Positions 15,767 to 24,981 are shown, counted from the stretch's first letter. The stretch: 64,000 bases of DNA from Streptomyces sp. NL15-2K (GCF_030551255.1 NZ_CP130630.1:5623501-5687500), one strand, 5' to 3'. Made by a program: numbers and translations. The notes: generated by a model not told the origin, from the letters alone.

Positions 15767-16651
15767 TCAGAACAGACCGTCCTGCACGGTCATCGTCTTC
15801 CTGAACTTCCGCACCGGAACGGTCACTTCACCGCCCCCGGCGTCACCCCCGGCGGGAACCAGCTCCCACCCGGTCATCAACCGCGTGTCCAGCACCACCA
15901 CCCCGGCCCCCGTCTCCAGATGCAGATCCGGCCCCGCTGCCGCCACCAACCGACCACTCACCGCGCCACCGGCGACGAGCTCGCTCACCGCCCCTACGGC
16001 GTCCGGCAGCTCCCCGAGCCCGAACACCCGGACGTGGTCGACCGGTTGGAAGGGCGCGGGCACGAGCGACTCCGGCCGGCCCCCGAGCGCCACCGCCCGC
16101 GCGTGCGCCTCCGCGATCTCAGCCGCCCGCTCCGCCTCCGACGCCGGCAAGGCGCTCCGCACGGCGCGCTTCTCGCCGTACGGAATCCGGTCGGGCACGC
16201 CGAGGGCCGCGCGCAGGAGCTCCTCGGTGCGCCGCGCCGCCATCAGCGGGCCGGTGCCCAGCCAGCTGAAACAGACGGCGCCCTGCTCAAGCAGCCGCGC
16301 GACGCCCCGCTCTTCGGCGGTGATCCCGACCTTGACCATCCCGGGTCCGAACCAAGCCAGGTAGACGCGGTACGGCCGGGGGTCGTCGGCGATCGTGTCG
16401 GCCGCCACGGAGTGCGCCCGGTCCAGCCGCGCGCACTCCTCGCACCGCGCCCCCGTGCTCCGCCCCGGCACCGCCGCCCGCACCGGGCACGCATGCCCCC
16501 GCGCTCCCACGCATGTCCGTACGCCCCCTTCCGCGACCCCGAAGGCCACCTGCTTCCCCCAGGTCAGCGCACTGCGCCGACCCCCGTCCCACGCCAGCAC
16601 GGGACCGTCCGCCGCCCACCGCAGCCCCGAGCACTTCCATGCCTGTGCCAT
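15767..16651 (-). CDS. DUF2797 family protein
   Basis: A 294-residue cytoplasmic protein of the DUF2797 family. The central PRPYRVYLAWFGPGMVKVGIT stretch resembles the first strand and helix of a GIY-YIG fold (here YRVYL and VKVGIT), followed by RGVARLLEQGA. Before it is a Cys-rich region (residues about 47-75, CVGARGHACP and CEEC) that could bind zinc. ATG 16651. Function is not established for the family. It lies between the neocarzinostatin-like gene and a short tandem repeat, all on the minus strand. Confidence 0.8.
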   Translation of the reverse strand: MAQAWKCSGLRWAADGPVLAWDGGRRSALTWGKQVAFGVAEGGVRTCVGARGHACPVRAAVPGRSTGARCEECARLDRAHSVAADTIADDPRPYRVYLAWFGPGMVKVGITAEERGVARLLEQGAVCFSWLGTGPLMAARRTEELLRAALGVPDRIPYGEKRAVRSALPASEAERAAEIAEAHARAVALGGRPESLVPAPFQPVDHVRVFGLGELPDAVGAVSELVAGGAVSGRLVAAAGPDLHLETGAGVVVLDTRLMTGWELVPAGGDAGGGEVTVPVRKFRKTMTVQDGLF

Positions 16652-16698
16652 CGCTCTTGAGAGTAGGGGGCGGCACTGACAATGGCGGGTTCGCGCAG

Positions 16699-16736
16699 GT
16701 CAGGGCTGGTTTACGTGGTCAGGGCTGGTTTACGTG
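16699..16736. repeat. Exact 19-bp tandem duplication
   Basis: GTCAGGGCTGGTTTACGTG occurs twice head to tail (16699-16717, 16718-16736) directly after the stop of the small membrane protein gene. It is non-coding on either strand. Confidence 0.8.
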
Positions 16737-16738
16737 GT

Positions 16739-17119
16739 TCAGCTCCGAGGCGTGGCGGCGGCGGGCGCCGACTCGGCGGCCGCCGCGGGAACCACTTCAG
16801 CCTCAGCGGCCGTACGCCGCACCCCCCGCCCCGCCAGCCGGCACCCGACACACCCGGGATGCCCCGCGCGGGCTCCCGTGTCCCGCACCCGCATCCCCCA
16901 CTGGTCCCTGGGCCGGATCCCCGGCGGCTTGCCCCAGCCGGTGAGGTGCAGGGTCCAGGTGACGAGGACGCTCACCGCCACGATCCCGAGTCCGCCGACC
17001 ATCAGCGGGGCCGACACCATGCACACCCCCAGCCCCAGCACCGCGGTCCCGACGGTCGCGACGCCGAACCCGGTCCATCCCGCGACCGTGTGCCCCTCGT
17101 CATACTGATGTGCGCTCAC
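16739..17119 (-). CDS. Small two-helix membrane protein (HGxxPAAW-like)
   Basis: A 126-residue protein. The N-terminal GHTVAGWTGFGVATVGTAVL and the following hydrophobic segment (about 36-56) form two membrane helices, with a layout like the HGxxPAAW proteins of actinomycetes, although the signature here reads GHTVAGW. The C-terminal half has two Cys (PGCVGC) and an Ala/Glu-rich tail. It is divergent from the MarR gene across an 87-base gap that holds a TTAG(C/T)GC palindrome, so it is a candidate target of that regulator. Function unknown. Confidence 0.6.
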   Translation of the reverse strand: MSAHQYDEGHTVAGWTGFGVATVGTAVLGLGVCMVSAPLMVGGLGIVAVSVLVTWTLHLTGWGKPPGIRPRDQWGMRVRDTGARAGHPGCVGCRLAGRGVRRTAAEAEVVPAAAAESAPAAATPRS

Positions 17120-17163
17120 GTGCCCGCCTTCCTCTCGTACGGGTATCTCACGACCTAAGAAAT

Positions 17164-17190
17164 TTAGCGCATAAAACTCTCACGCACTAA
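17164..17190. promoter_or_regulatory. Candidate MarR operator
   Basis: TTAGCGC (17164-17170) and GCACTAA (17184-17190) form an inverted repeat with one mismatch and 13 bases between, in the gap between the divergent small membrane protein and MarR genes. A TAAAACT stretch between the arms could be a -10. Confidence 0.4.
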
Positions 17191-17206
17191 GGGAATCGGA
17201 ATCCGG

Positions 17207-17704
17207 ATGCAAGCCAAGCCGCGCCCCGCCGCCACTCCGGCCCAGGCGCTGTCCGCGATGGACTCCCTGGTCGCGGCCCACCTGCTCGGTCAGCAGGAGA
17301 TGGCCCAGCGACTGGGCCTGACCGTCACCGACCTCCTCTGCTTCGCCTGCGTCCTGAAGGCCGGCGAGGACCTGCTCACGGCCGGCGACCTCGCCGAGCA
17401 CGCGCACGTCACCACGGGCGCGGTGACGGGCATCCTCAACCGGCTGGAACGCGGCGGCTACGTCACCCGCGTCCCCGACCCCGCGGACCGCCGCCGCGTC
17501 CGCGTGGCCGCCGTACCGGCCGCGGTCGCCCGCGTTCACGCCCTCTACGAGCCGTACTACGCGCGCCTGAACGCCGTCTTCGCCGACTACTCCCCCGACG
17601 AGATCGCCGTCCTCGCCGACTGGTTCACCCGCACGACCACCCTCGCGCACGGCTACATCGAGGAACTCCGCGCCAAGGACGCGAAGGACACCGAGGGCAG
17701 CTGA
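17207..17704 (+). CDS. MarR-family transcriptional regulator
   Basis: A 165-residue winged-helix protein with the helix-turn-helix LLTAGDLAEHAHVTTGAVTGILNRLERGGYVTR and wing RVPDPADRRRVRVAAVP (about residues 58-105), and long dimerisation helices at both ends. It starts at ATG 17207, is divergent from a small membrane protein, and has a candidate palindrome upstream. A GtrA-like gene follows 274 bases later but the gap argues against an operon. Ligand unknown. Confidence 0.88.
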   Translation: MQAKPRPAATPAQALSAMDSLVAAHLLGQQEMAQRLGLTVTDLLCFACVLKAGEDLLTAGDLAEHAHVTTGAVTGILNRLERGGYVTRVPDPADRRRVRVAAVPAAVARVHALYEPYYARLNAVFADYSPDEIAVLADWFTRTTTLAHGYIEELRAKDAKDTEGS

Positions 17705-17978
17705 CCGCCCCGGCCTCGGCGCGAGCCCGGCTCCACCCCACCCGGCATGGTGGAGCCCGCCCTACCACCGGTTCGGTAGGTCACCCCATCGTTCCCGGCG
17801 GCGGGCGACGGCATCGTTGACCCCAGCCGATCCCGACGGATCCCGAGTGACACGACTGACACCTGTTGACACCGACTGATCCCGGATGAAGCCCCACTGA
17901 AGCTCCGTTGAAGCCCCTCAGGGTTCAACTGTCCTCAGTCGGTCCAGAGGTTCGCGCCCCGTCCGGAAGGAAAACGCC

Positions 17979-18485
17979 ATGGAGTCGTCACTCCCGTCCA
18001 CGCCGCAGTCGGCTCCGGGTCCCCTCTCCTCCTTCGTCCGCTTCGTGGTCTGCGGCGGCGGTGTCGGCGTCCTCTCCAGCGCCGCCGTACCGCTCGTGGC
18101 GACGGCGATGCCCTGGCCGGTGGCGAACGCGCTGATCACGGTCCTCTCCACCCTCCTGTGCACCGAACTGCACGCCCTCTTCACCTTCGGCACCGGCAGC
18201 CGTCCCGGCTGGCGCCGGCACCTGCAGTCCGCCGGTTCGGCGACGGCCGCGTACCTGGTGACGTGCGCCGCGATGTTCCTCCTGCACGCGGTGCAGTCGT
18301 CGCCCGGCCTGCTCCGGGAGCAGGCGGTCTACCTCACCGCGTCCGGCCTGGCCGGCATAGGCCGCTTCCTGGTCCTGCGTCTGTTCGTCTTCGCGGGCGG
18401 CCGCAGCACCAGGACCTCTGCGCCGAAGCGGGCGACGAGCGACTGGAAAACTCCGTTTGTGAGGGCTGAGGCGTTTGCCGGATGA
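17979..18485 (+). CDS. GtrA-like membrane protein
   Basis: A 168-residue protein with four predicted helices (about 18-40, 45-68, 84-108, 117-138). It opens with SSFVRFVVCGGGVGVLSSAAVPL and has the TELHALFTFGTG loop and the FLVLRLFVFAG last helix that characterise the GtrA family, small proteins proposed to flip polyprenyl-linked sugars. It has a good AGGAAAA ribosome site before ATG 17979. Unlike the GtrA domain at 11064-12548 it is not fused to or next to a glycosyltransferase. Confidence 0.8.
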   Translation: MESSLPSTPQSAPGPLSSFVRFVVCGGGVGVLSSAAVPLVATAMPWPVANALITVLSTLLCTELHALFTFGTGSRPGWRRHLQSAGSATAAYLVTCAAMFLLHAVQSSPGLLREQAVYLTASGLAGIGRFLVLRLFVFAGGRSTRTSAPKRATSDWKTPFVRAEAFAG

Positions 18486-18562
18486 GGGGTCAATGGCGGG
18501 CTAGCGTGCCCATGTCACTGTTCATGTGAGAGTGCACCATGTGCACGAGGGGGTTTCTACAC

Positions 18563-19264
18563 ATGCGGAAGACCTGGACCGTACGGAGATCACGCAGAGC
18601 ACTGACCCGACTGACCGTCGCACTGCTCGCCGCAACGGGCCTCGCCCTGTCCGGCTCGGGCACCGCCCAGGCCACCGTCATCACCGAGATCCCGGCACCC
18701 GCCGCCGACGGCGTCTCGGCGACGGTCAAGTTCCACGGCACCGTCGTCCCGAAGCACTACAACCCGGACCCGAACGCCCACTTCGGGGACCGCAAGTGCC
18801 AGAACACCTACCACGACTACCTGCCGACGCCGGGCTGCGGCGGCTTCCAAGTGGGCGTCGAACTGCACAACGTCCGCACCCAGCCGGGCTACATCGCCGG
18901 GCTGCGCAGCACCGACGACTACTTCGACGCGTACGCCGACACCGCGCGCACCTTCGGCTGCCTCCGGCCCGACGGCAGCTTCGACCACGGCACCGCCTTC
19001 GTCGTCCGCACCGAGCAGCAGCCCCTGCAGTACGTGTACTACACCACGCAGACATCCTGGGTCCTCTACCAGCAGGCCCAGTACCCCAACTACGACACGG
19101 GCCCCTCCTTCTACATGAACTTCCCCGCCGTCGAGGTGAACTGCCCCGAGGGCATGACCCCGACCCAGTACGGCCTGAAGGTCACCAACCTCAAGGTCAC
19201 CGTCGAGGACGACAACGTCTTCGACCACACGACGTGGAGCACTCCGGGGCCGTTCTACGGCTAG
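18563..19264 (+). CDS. Secreted protein of unknown function
   Basis: A 233-residue exported protein: RRSRRALTRLTVALLAATGLALSGSGTAQA is a standard signal peptide with cleavage after AQA near residue 35. The mature part is rich in aromatic residues and has four Cys (CQNT, GCGG, GCLR, NCPEG) that could form two disulfides, with no membrane anchor. ATG 18563 has AGGGGG upstream; an ATG-like GTG start at 18539 is less likely. A strong hairpin follows the stop. I recognise no characterised family. Confidence 0.75.
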   Translation: MRKTWTVRRSRRALTRLTVALLAATGLALSGSGTAQATVITEIPAPAADGVSATVKFHGTVVPKHYNPDPNAHFGDRKCQNTYHDYLPTPGCGGFQVGVELHNVRTQPGYIAGLRSTDDYFDAYADTARTFGCLRPDGSFDHGTAFVVRTEQQPLQYVYYTTQTSWVLYQQAQYPNYDTGPSFYMNFPAVEVNCPEGMTPTQYGLKVTNLKVTVEDDNVFDHTTWSTPGPFYG

Positions 19265-19309
19265 GACGGGCCCTTCCATAAGGAATTACAGACGAATTAC
19301 GAAGGAATG

Positions 19310-19334
19310 CGGCGCCCGCATCTCGCGGGCGCCG
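19310..19334. terminator. Shared hairpin between converging genes
   Basis: CGGCGCCCGC (19310-19319) and GCGGGCGCCG (19325-19334) are perfect arms around a five-base loop, 46 bases after the secreted protein and 7 bases before the end of the converging nucleotidyltransferase gene. Confidence 0.75.
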
Positions 19335-19340
19335 TTCTGC

Positions 19341-20189
19341 TCAGCCATTCGTCACCAGCAGGTCACTGATCCGCTCGTGCAGCGAGCCCGGCACGCGAAT
19401 GCCCCACCGCTCGGCGGCCTCGGCGCTCAGCTCCCGGCTCCAGCGCCAACTGCTGCGCGCCGCCGCCCGTAGCTCCTGGGGCAGGGCGGCGGAGGTGGTC
19501 GCGGTGTACCGCGCCCGATCGGCGGCGGGCAGATCCTGTTCCATCGCCCGGCTGGGGGTCAGCCAGTGGGCGGTGCTCCCGCGCAGCAGGCGGCAGAGCT
19601 GCAGTTGCAGGGGCCCGATGACGCTGTGCAGCACGGCGTGGCCACGGGCCACTTCGCCGCGGGCCAGGACGTGGGCGAGCATGAGGGTCCAGTTGGCCAG
19701 CTCGTGGGTGAGCTGCTGCGCGGTGGTGGCGGGCTCCGGCGGCCGGAACGCGGCCAGGTGCCGGGCGGCCCGGGTCAGTCGTCCGGTGCGGTCCAGCAGG
19801 ACGGCGCTCTCGGGCCGGGGCAGGTGCACCGCCCCTTCCCAGGCGGGCACTTCGTCGATGCCGGGCCCGGCCGCGGTGATGTGGAACTCTCCCCGCATGA
19901 GGTCGTCGAAGACGACGGCGAGGATGCCGTGCATGTTGGTGTACGCCAGCTCGAGCGGCGCCAGTTGAGCCAGGAACGCGGGCCCGTCGAAGTCGTCGAC
20001 GTGCTCGTCCTGGACGTAGAGATACGCCTCGATGTCGGAGTGGGCGTCGGCCTCGCCGAGCGTCCAGGAACCGTAGAGCAGGACGCCTTCGAGACGGGGC
20101 TCGGACTGGGCGAGTTCCCGCAGCCGGGCGATGCGGTCGTCCAGCGCGGGGCAGGCGGAACGAGATGACATGGCGGAACGCGAGGACAT
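19341..20189 (-). CDS. LnuB/LnuF-like nucleotidyltransferase
   Basis: A 282-residue protein with an N-terminal nucleotidyltransferase fold: GVLLYGSWTLGEADAHSDIEAYLY holds the Gly-Ser (40-41) and the two metal-binding acids D52 and E54. The later stretches VVFDDLMRGEFHIT and LMLAHVLARGEVARG align well with what I know of the LnuB/LinF lincosamide nucleotidyltransferases, which adenylylate lincomycin and clindamycin. Length also matches that group. ATG 20189 has AGGAG 12 bases before it. Resistance activity is inference: many actinomycete relatives are untested. Next genes are a secreted unknown and a NUDIX enzyme. Confidence 0.75.
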   Translation of the reverse strand: MSSRSAMSSRSACPALDDRIARLRELAQSEPRLEGVLLYGSWTLGEADAHSDIEAYLYVQDEHVDDFDGPAFLAQLAPLELAYTNMHGILAVVFDDLMRGEFHITAAGPGIDEVPAWEGAVHLPRPESAVLLDRTGRLTRAARHLAAFRPPEPATTAQQLTHELANWTLMLAHVLARGEVARGHAVLHSVIGPLQLQLCRLLRGSTAHWLTPSRAMEQDLPAADRARYTATTSAALPQELRAAARSSWRWSRELSAEAAERWGIRVPGSLHERISDLLVTNG

Positions 20190-20319
20190 GATGATGGCTG
20201 ACTCCTGAGTGAGCGTGCGGACTTGCGCCCACGCACGCGCCAACGCCCGGCGTCGGCCGGGCGGGGGAAGGTGGACCGTGTCGTGCCGGTCTGCTCAGGA
20301 AACGCCCATGGACGGGATT

Positions 20320-20871
20320 CTACGGAACCTGTCTCTGCGTCAGCAACGGAGTAGGCCGCGCCAGGTAACGCCGCAGTGCTTCAACACCATCGGGGACGAA
20401 CGTCCACCGTCGAAGCGCATCCCGCAACTCGCTCTCAGTGACCCAGCCGTGCCAGGCGATCGCCGCCGGGTCAGGAGCGATCACCTCGGTGACGACGGCT
20501 TCGTGCACCCCGAGCCAGTACGGACTGATCGCGCCTCGGCACAGGAACTTGAAGACGAACCGCACCGGCGCCTCGACCCCCAGCTCCTCGGCGAGCTCGC
20601 GGGCTGCCGCCTCCTCGTACGACTCCCCGACTTCCGTCGCCCCACCGATCAGCCAGTCGTACTGACCCGGGAACCGGGACAAGTTCTCCGCTCTCCTGTG
20701 CACCAGGACACGGCCCTGCGGATCACGGCAAACCGTCGTCGCAATCCGGTGCAGCCAGTGGTTCTCGATGGCTTCGCTCCGCTCCACCGCCCCAAGCACC
20801 CGGTCCTGCTCGTCCACTCGCTCGACCGGTTCGCTCACACCGCCGGCTCGCGGTTGTCCGCTCTCGCGCAC
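20320..20871 (-). CDS. NUDIX hydrolase
   Basis: A 183-residue protein with a complete NUDIX box (GATEVGESYEEAAARELAEELG at about residues 76-97, pattern G-x5-E-x7-REL-x-EE-x-G) that binds Mg2+ and the diphosphate substrate. The N-terminal HWLHRIATTVCRDPQGRVLVHRR is typical of the IDI-like/NUDIX subgroup. GTG 20871 has a GAGGGGGG only three bases away; an internal GTG at 20838 is an alternative. Substrate unknown. Confidence 0.85.
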   Translation of the reverse strand: MRESGQPRAGGVSEPVERVDEQDRVLGAVERSEAIENHWLHRIATTVCRDPQGRVLVHRRAENLSRFPGQYDWLIGGATEVGESYEEAAARELAEELGVEAPVRFVFKFLCRGAISPYWLGVHEAVVTEVIAPDPAAIAWHGWVTESELRDALRRWTFVPDGVEALRRYLARPTPLLTQRQVP

Positions 20872-20970
20872 GCGCCCCCCTCAAGGCATCCCATTAACCA
20901 CTTTCCCACCATCCCTCAAACCACTGAACGGCCGGGTCTCTCCCCCTACCTCACTCAGGCCGCGACGCAA

Positions 20971-20996
20971 GGGGCCCCGGATCTCTCCGGGGCCCC
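20971..20996 (-). terminator. Terminator after glpK
   Basis: Perfect 11-base arms GGGGCCCCGGA and TCCGGGGCCCC with a TCTC loop, 29 bases past the glpK stop on the minus strand. The same stem and loop core recurs at 24948-24971. Confidence 0.85.
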
Positions 20997-21025
20997 TGGC
21001 CCGTACGCACGCCATTCGGCCTCGC

Positions 21026-22540
21026 CTATTCCACCTCGACCCAGTCGAAGCTGCGTTCCACGGCCTTCTTCCAGCCCGCGTACCCCTTCTCCCGCTGCTC
21101 GTCGCTCCACTGCGGCTCCCACCGCTTGGACTCGTGCCAGTGCAGGCGGAGCTCGTCGGTGCTCTCCCAGAAGCCGGTGGCGAGCCCCGCCGCGTAGGCG
21201 GCGCCGAGCGCGGTGGTCTCGGCGACGACCGGGCGACTGACCGGTACGCCGAGGATGTCGGCCTGGGTCTGCATGCACAGCTCGTTGGCGGTGACGCCGC
21301 CGTCGACCCGCAGCACGTCGAGTGCCACCCCGGAGTCCTGCTCCATCGCCTCGGCCACGTCGCGGCTCTGGTAGCAGATGGCCTCCAGGGTCGCCCTGGC
21401 GAGGTGTGCGTTGGTGTGGAACCTGGCGAGACCGACGATCGCGCCCCGGGCGTCGGAGCGCCAGTAGGGCGCGAACAGGCCGGAGAACGCCGGTACGAAG
21501 TAGATACCGCCGCTGTCCTCCACCTGCCGGGCCAGTGTCTCGACCTCGGCGGAGGAGGAGATGATGTGCATCTGGTCGCGCAGCCACTGCACGGCGGACC
21601 CGGTGACCGCCATGGACCCCTCCAGCGCGTACACCGCCGGGGCGTCCCCGAACTGGTACGCCAGCGTGGTCAGCAGACCCTTGCTGGACCGGACGATCTC
21701 CGTGCCCGTGTTGAGGACCAGGAAGTTGCCGGTGCCGTAGGTGTTCTTCGCCTCGCCCGGGCGGAAGCAGACCTGGCCGACGGTGGCCGCCTGCTGGTCC
21801 CCGAGGACGCCGGTGATGGGTACGGCGGTGCGCAGCGGACGGGTGGTGCGGGTGGTTCCGAACGCCTCCGGGTGCGAGGACGGGTTGATGGCCGGGAGCA
21901 TGGCGCGCGGGATTCGGAAGATGTCGAGCAGCTCGTCGTCCCAGTCGAGGGTCTCCAGGTTCATCAGCATGGTGCGGCTGGCGTTGGTGACGTCCGTGGC
22001 GTGGATGCCGCCGTTCGGACCGCCGGTGAGGTTCCACAGCACCCAGGCGTCCGTGTTCCCGAACACGGCCCGGCCGTCCTCGGCGGCTTCCCGGACCCCG
22101 TCGACGTTCTCGAGGATCCACTTGATCTTTCCGCCGGAGAAGTACGTCGCCGGCGGCAGCCCCGTCTTGCGCCGGATGAGGTCGCCGTGCTCCCGCTCCA
22201 GCGCCGCGGCGATCGAGTCGGTGCGGGTGTCCTGCCAGACGATGGCGTTGTAGTACGGCTGACCGGTACTGGGATCCCAGATGACCGTGGTCTCCCGCTG
22301 GTTGGTGATCCCGATGGCATTCAGGTCGGCGGCGGACAGGTCGCCCTGGCGGATGGCGTTCTGCATCGTGGAGTTCGTACGTTCCCAGATCTCCACGGGG
22401 TCGTGCTCGACCCAGCCGGAGCGCGGGAAGAGCTGCTCGTGTTCGAGCTGATGACGTGCGACCTCGTTGCCGTCGTGGTCGAAGATCATGAAGCGGGTGC
22501 TGGTGGTGCCTTGGTCCACCGCGCCGACGAATTCAGGCAT
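21026..22540 (-). CDS. glpK: Glycerol kinase
   Basis: A 504-residue FGGY-family kinase converting glycerol and ATP to glycerol-3-phosphate in the cytoplasm. It shows the phosphate-1 loop [11 protein letters not shown], the [11 protein letters not shown] and [13 protein letters not shown] substrate loops, the [13 protein letters not shown] stretch and the [19 protein letters not shown] adenosine site. Start ATG 22540 with GAGAGGG upstream. It begins 11 bases after the glpF stop, and a strong terminator follows. No glpD or IclR-type gylR is adjacent, unlike the classic gyl operon. Confidence 0.96.
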   Translation of the reverse strand: MPEFVGAVDQGTTSTRFMIFDHDGNEVARHQLEHEQLFPRSGWVEHDPVEIWERTNSTMQNAIRQGDLSAADLNAIGITNQRETTVIWDPSTGQPYYNAIVWQDTRTDSIAAALEREHGDLIRRKTGLPPATYFSGGKIKWILENVDGVREAAEDGRAVFGNTDAWVLWNLTGGPNGGIHATDVTNASRTMLMNLETLDWDDELLDIFRIPRAMLPAINPSSHPEAFGTTRTTRPLRTAVPITGVLGDQQAATVGQVCFRPGEAKNTYGTGNFLVLNTGTEIVRSSKGLLTTLAYQFGDAPAVYALEGSMAVTGSAVQWLRDQMHIISSSAEVETLARQVEDSGGIYFVPAFSGLFAPYWRSDARGAIVGLARFHTNAHLARATLEAICYQSRDVAEAMEQDSGVALDVLRVDGGVTANELCMQTQADILGVPVSRPVVAETTALGAAYAAGLATGFWESTDELRLHWHESKRWEPQWSDEQREKGYAGWKKAVERSFDWVEVE

Positions 22541-22551
22541 GGTCGTCCCTC

Positions 22552-23388
22552 TCACTGGTCCGGCGCGGGCACCCGGCCGGGCTCCTGCTTCGCCTCGGGA
22601 GACGGCAGGAAGGGGGTGATCAACAGGCGGTAGAGCAGCGCACCGAGCGGGCCGCCGACCAATGGGCCGACGATCGGCACCCAGAAGTAGAGGTCGCCGT
22701 TCTGATCTCGCCAGGCGCCTCCGTAGCCCGTGAGGAACGCGGCCAGCCTGGGCCCGAGGTCACGGGCCGGGTTGATCGCGTAACCGGCGTTGGTTCCCCA
22801 GGCCATGCCGATGGCGACGACGATCAGGCCGATGATGAACGGGGCCATGTTCGCGCCCGGTGGCGTGTTCAGCAGGTCGGTGACCGCGAAGACCAGCAGC
22901 ACCAGCAGGGCCGTGCCGATGATCTGGTCGCGGAAGGCTCCGAGCTGGCTGATCGGGAGCCCGCCGTTGCCCGGCAGGGTGGAGAAGACGATCTCCGTCT
23001 TGTCGGTGTGCCCGGGGTCGGCCCTGGCCAGCACCTCGGTGTAGTTCCAGCGCACGATCAGGGCGGCGACGAAGGCGCCCGCCGTCTGGGCCAGCGCGTA
23101 CGGCAGGACCTTGCTCCACGGGAAGCCCTTGAAGGCCGCGAGCGCGAGGGTGACCGCGGGGTTGATGTGGGCGCCGCTGACTCGCGCAGCCACGTAGACG
23201 CCGAGGACGACGCCGAGGCCCCAGGCCCACGCGATGCTGTCGTGGTCGCCCAGGCCACCGTCGGTCAGCGCGCCACCGGCGACGACCTGCGCGACGACAC
23301 CGCAGCCGAACAGAATGAGGATCATGGTGCCGGCGAACTCGGCAGAGAGTTCACCGACGAGACGTGCCTTAGATGTAGGTTCCGGCAT
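22552..23388 (-). CDS. glpF: Glycerol facilitator (MIP family)
   Basis: A 278-residue six-helix channel with two NPA half-helices: [10 protein letters not shown] (76-78) and [10 protein letters not shown] (206-208). The Asp directly after NPAR marks the glycerol-conducting subgroup rather than a strict water channel. ATG 23388. It lies just ahead of glpK in the same direction, so the pair imports and traps glycerol. A small unknown gene may be the first cistron. Confidence 0.95.
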   Translation of the reverse strand: MPEPTSKARLVGELSAEFAGTMILILFGCGVVAQVVAGGALTDGGLGDHDSIAWAWGLGVVLGVYVAARVSGAHINPAVTLALAAFKGFPWSKVLPYALAQTAGAFVAALIVRWNYTEVLARADPGHTDKTEIVFSTLPGNGGLPISQLGAFRDQIIGTALLVLLVFAVTDLLNTPPGANMAPFIIGLIVVAIGMAWGTNAGYAINPARDLGPRLAAFLTGYGGAWRDQNGDLYFWVPIVGPLVGGPLGALLYRLLITPFLPSPEAKQEPGRVPAPDQ

Positions 23389-23454
23389 GTTCCGATCGTC
23401 GGCGGCGGCGACGCGAGCGGCATCCGCAGGCGGTCCGACCGGGTGAGCCGGCGC

Positions 23455-23646
23455 TCAGGCGTCGGGGGCGGCGTCCTCGCTACGGCCCTCGGAGAACTCC
23501 CACCAGGCAAGGGGAAGCCAGTCTCCGTCGACGAAACCGTCGACCGCCGACCCCCGACCGCTGATCGACACGGTGGTGCCGGGCGGATAGGTGGTGCCGG
23601 ACAGTCCGGACACGGGGACGAGCAGGGTCCCGAGGCGTCGTATCAC
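23455..23646 (-). CDS. Small hypothetical protein upstream of glpF
   Basis: A 63-residue protein starting at GTG 23646, ten bases after GGGAG. It has no membrane helix or Cys; the sequence reads like one small beta domain (PVSGLSGTTYPPGTTVSISG) and ends with an acidic tail. It precedes glpF by 66 bases in the same direction and may be co-transcribed. A longer frame reaching 23757 has no supporting ribosome site. Not a family I recognise. Confidence 0.5.
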   Translation of the reverse strand: MIRRLGTLLVPVSGLSGTTYPPGTTVSISGRGSAVDGFVDGDWLPLAWWEFSEGRSEDAAPDA

Positions 23647-23665
23647 TGTTCGCGCTCTCCCACTT

Positions 23666-23693
23666 CCACAGAGATAAATCCACAGAGATAAAT
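23666..23693. promoter_or_regulatory. 14-bp tandem direct repeat in a divergent promoter region
   Basis: CCACAGAGATAAAT occurs twice head to tail in an unusually AT-rich stretch between the glpF-side small gene and the dehydrogenase gene. On the minus strand it ends about 20 bases before the GTG at 23646. It could be a regulator site for either side; the factor is unknown. Confidence 0.45.
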
Positions 23694-23801
23694 ATGTGAT
23701 GACAGTAGCCAACTTGTCCGATTGCACACAACGGACGGACCATGAGATAGGGCACAAAAAAACGAGGGCACGACAGCACTACCGCATGGAGGTGCGTAGG
23801 C

Positions 23802-24941
23802 ATGAAGGCCGTCGTCTACAAGGGACCGTTCGAAGTCGCGGTCGAGCAAGTGGAGAAGCCCGGACTCCAGCACCCGAACGACGTGATCGTCCGAGTGACG
23901 TCCACCGCGATCTGCGGCTCCGATCTGCACATGTACGAGGGCCGCACCGCGGCCGAGCCGGGCATCGTCTTCGGCCACGAGAACCTCGGCATCATCGAGG
24001 AAGCCGGCGACGGAGTGTCGTCGCTCAAGCGCGGCGACCGGGTGGTCATGCCCTTCAACGTCGCCTGCGGGTTCTGCAAGAACTGCACGGCCGGCTTCAC
24101 GGGCTTCTGCGTGACCGTGAACCCCGGGTTCGCGGGCGGCGCGTACGGCTACGTCGCGATGGGACCGTTCACCGGAGGCCAGGCCGAGTACGTACGGGTG
24201 CCGTACGCCGACTTCAACTGCCTGAAGCTCCCCGAGGGTGATGCCAACGAGAGCGACTTCGTCCTGCTCGCCGACATCTTCCCGACGGGCTACCACGGCA
24301 ACGAGCTGGCCGACGTCCGTCCCGGCGAGAGCGTCGCGGTGTACGGCGGCGGGCCGGTCGGCCTGATGGCCGCCTACTCCGCCCTGCTGCGCGGCGCCAG
24401 GAAGGTGTTCGTCGTCGACCGGGTGGCCGAGCGGCTGCAGAAGGCCGAGGAGATCGGCGCGACCCCGGTCAACTTCTCCGACGGCAATCCCGTGGAGCAG
24501 ATCAAGGACCAGACGGAAGGAGAAGGCACCGACAAGGGCATCGACGCGGTGGGCTACCAGGCCCAGGCCCGCGGCGAGGACCGCGAGGAACCGGCGACCG
24601 TCCTGAACTCGCTCGTCGAGACGGTACGCCCGACCGGAGCGCTCGGCATTCCGGGCCTGTACGTCCCCTCCGACCCCGGAGGCCCGGACGAGCAGGCCAA
24701 AAAGGGCATGCTGCTGGTCGCCATCGGCAGGCTCTTCGAGAAGGGCCTGCGCCTGGGTACCGGCCAGTGCAACGTGAAGCGCTACAACCGGCAACTGCGC
24801 GACATGATCATCGAGGGCCGCGCGCGACCCAGCTTCGTCGTCTCGCACGAGATGTCGCTCGACGAGGCACCGTCGGCGTACGAGAAGTTCGACAAGCGCG
24901 TCGAGGGTTACACCAAGGTCGTCCTGCACCCGAACCGGTGA
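23802..24941 (+). CDS. Zinc-dependent alcohol dehydrogenase, glutathione-independent formaldehyde dehydrogenase type
   Basis: A 379-residue medium-chain dehydrogenase. Catalytic zinc ligands are C38 (AICGSDLH), H59-E60 (GHE) and a later Asp/Cys; structural zinc ligands are C89, C92, C95 and C103. The Rossmann fold has the GGGPVG loop at about 177. The insert after the NAD domain (PEIGATPVNFSD to IPGLYVPSDPGGPD) and the motif HMYEGRT are those of the glutathione-independent formaldehyde dehydrogenase/FdhA-like branch. GGAGG lies nine bases before ATG 23802. Substrate among formaldehyde, other aldehydes or alcohols cannot be fixed from sequence. Confidence 0.88.
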   Translation: MKAVVYKGPFEVAVEQVEKPGLQHPNDVIVRVTSTAICGSDLHMYEGRTAAEPGIVFGHENLGIIEEAGDGVSSLKRGDRVVMPFNVACGFCKNCTAGFTGFCVTVNPGFAGGAYGYVAMGPFTGGQAEYVRVPYADFNCLKLPEGDANESDFVLLADIFPTGYHGNELADVRPGESVAVYGGGPVGLMAAYSALLRGARKVFVVDRVAERLQKAEEIGATPVNFSDGNPVEQIKDQTEGEGTDKGIDAVGYQAQARGEDREEPATVLNSLVETVRPTGALGIPGLYVPSDPGGPDEQAKKGMLLVAIGRLFEKGLRLGTGQCNVKRYNRQLRDMIIEGRARPSFVVSHEMSLDEAPSAYEKFDKRVEGYTKVVLHPNR

Positions 24942-24947
24942 CGCGAA

Positions 24948-24971
24948 AGGCCCCGGATCTCTCCGGGGCCT
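24948..24971. terminator. Hairpin terminator between the dehydrogenase and tRNA-Arg
   Basis: AGGCCCCGGA and TCCGGGGCCT are perfect arms with a TCTC loop. It lies 7 bases after the dehydrogenase stop and 11 bases from the 3' end of the converging tRNA-Arg, so it can serve both. Confidence 0.85.
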
Positions 24972-24981
24972 CTCATCGGTG

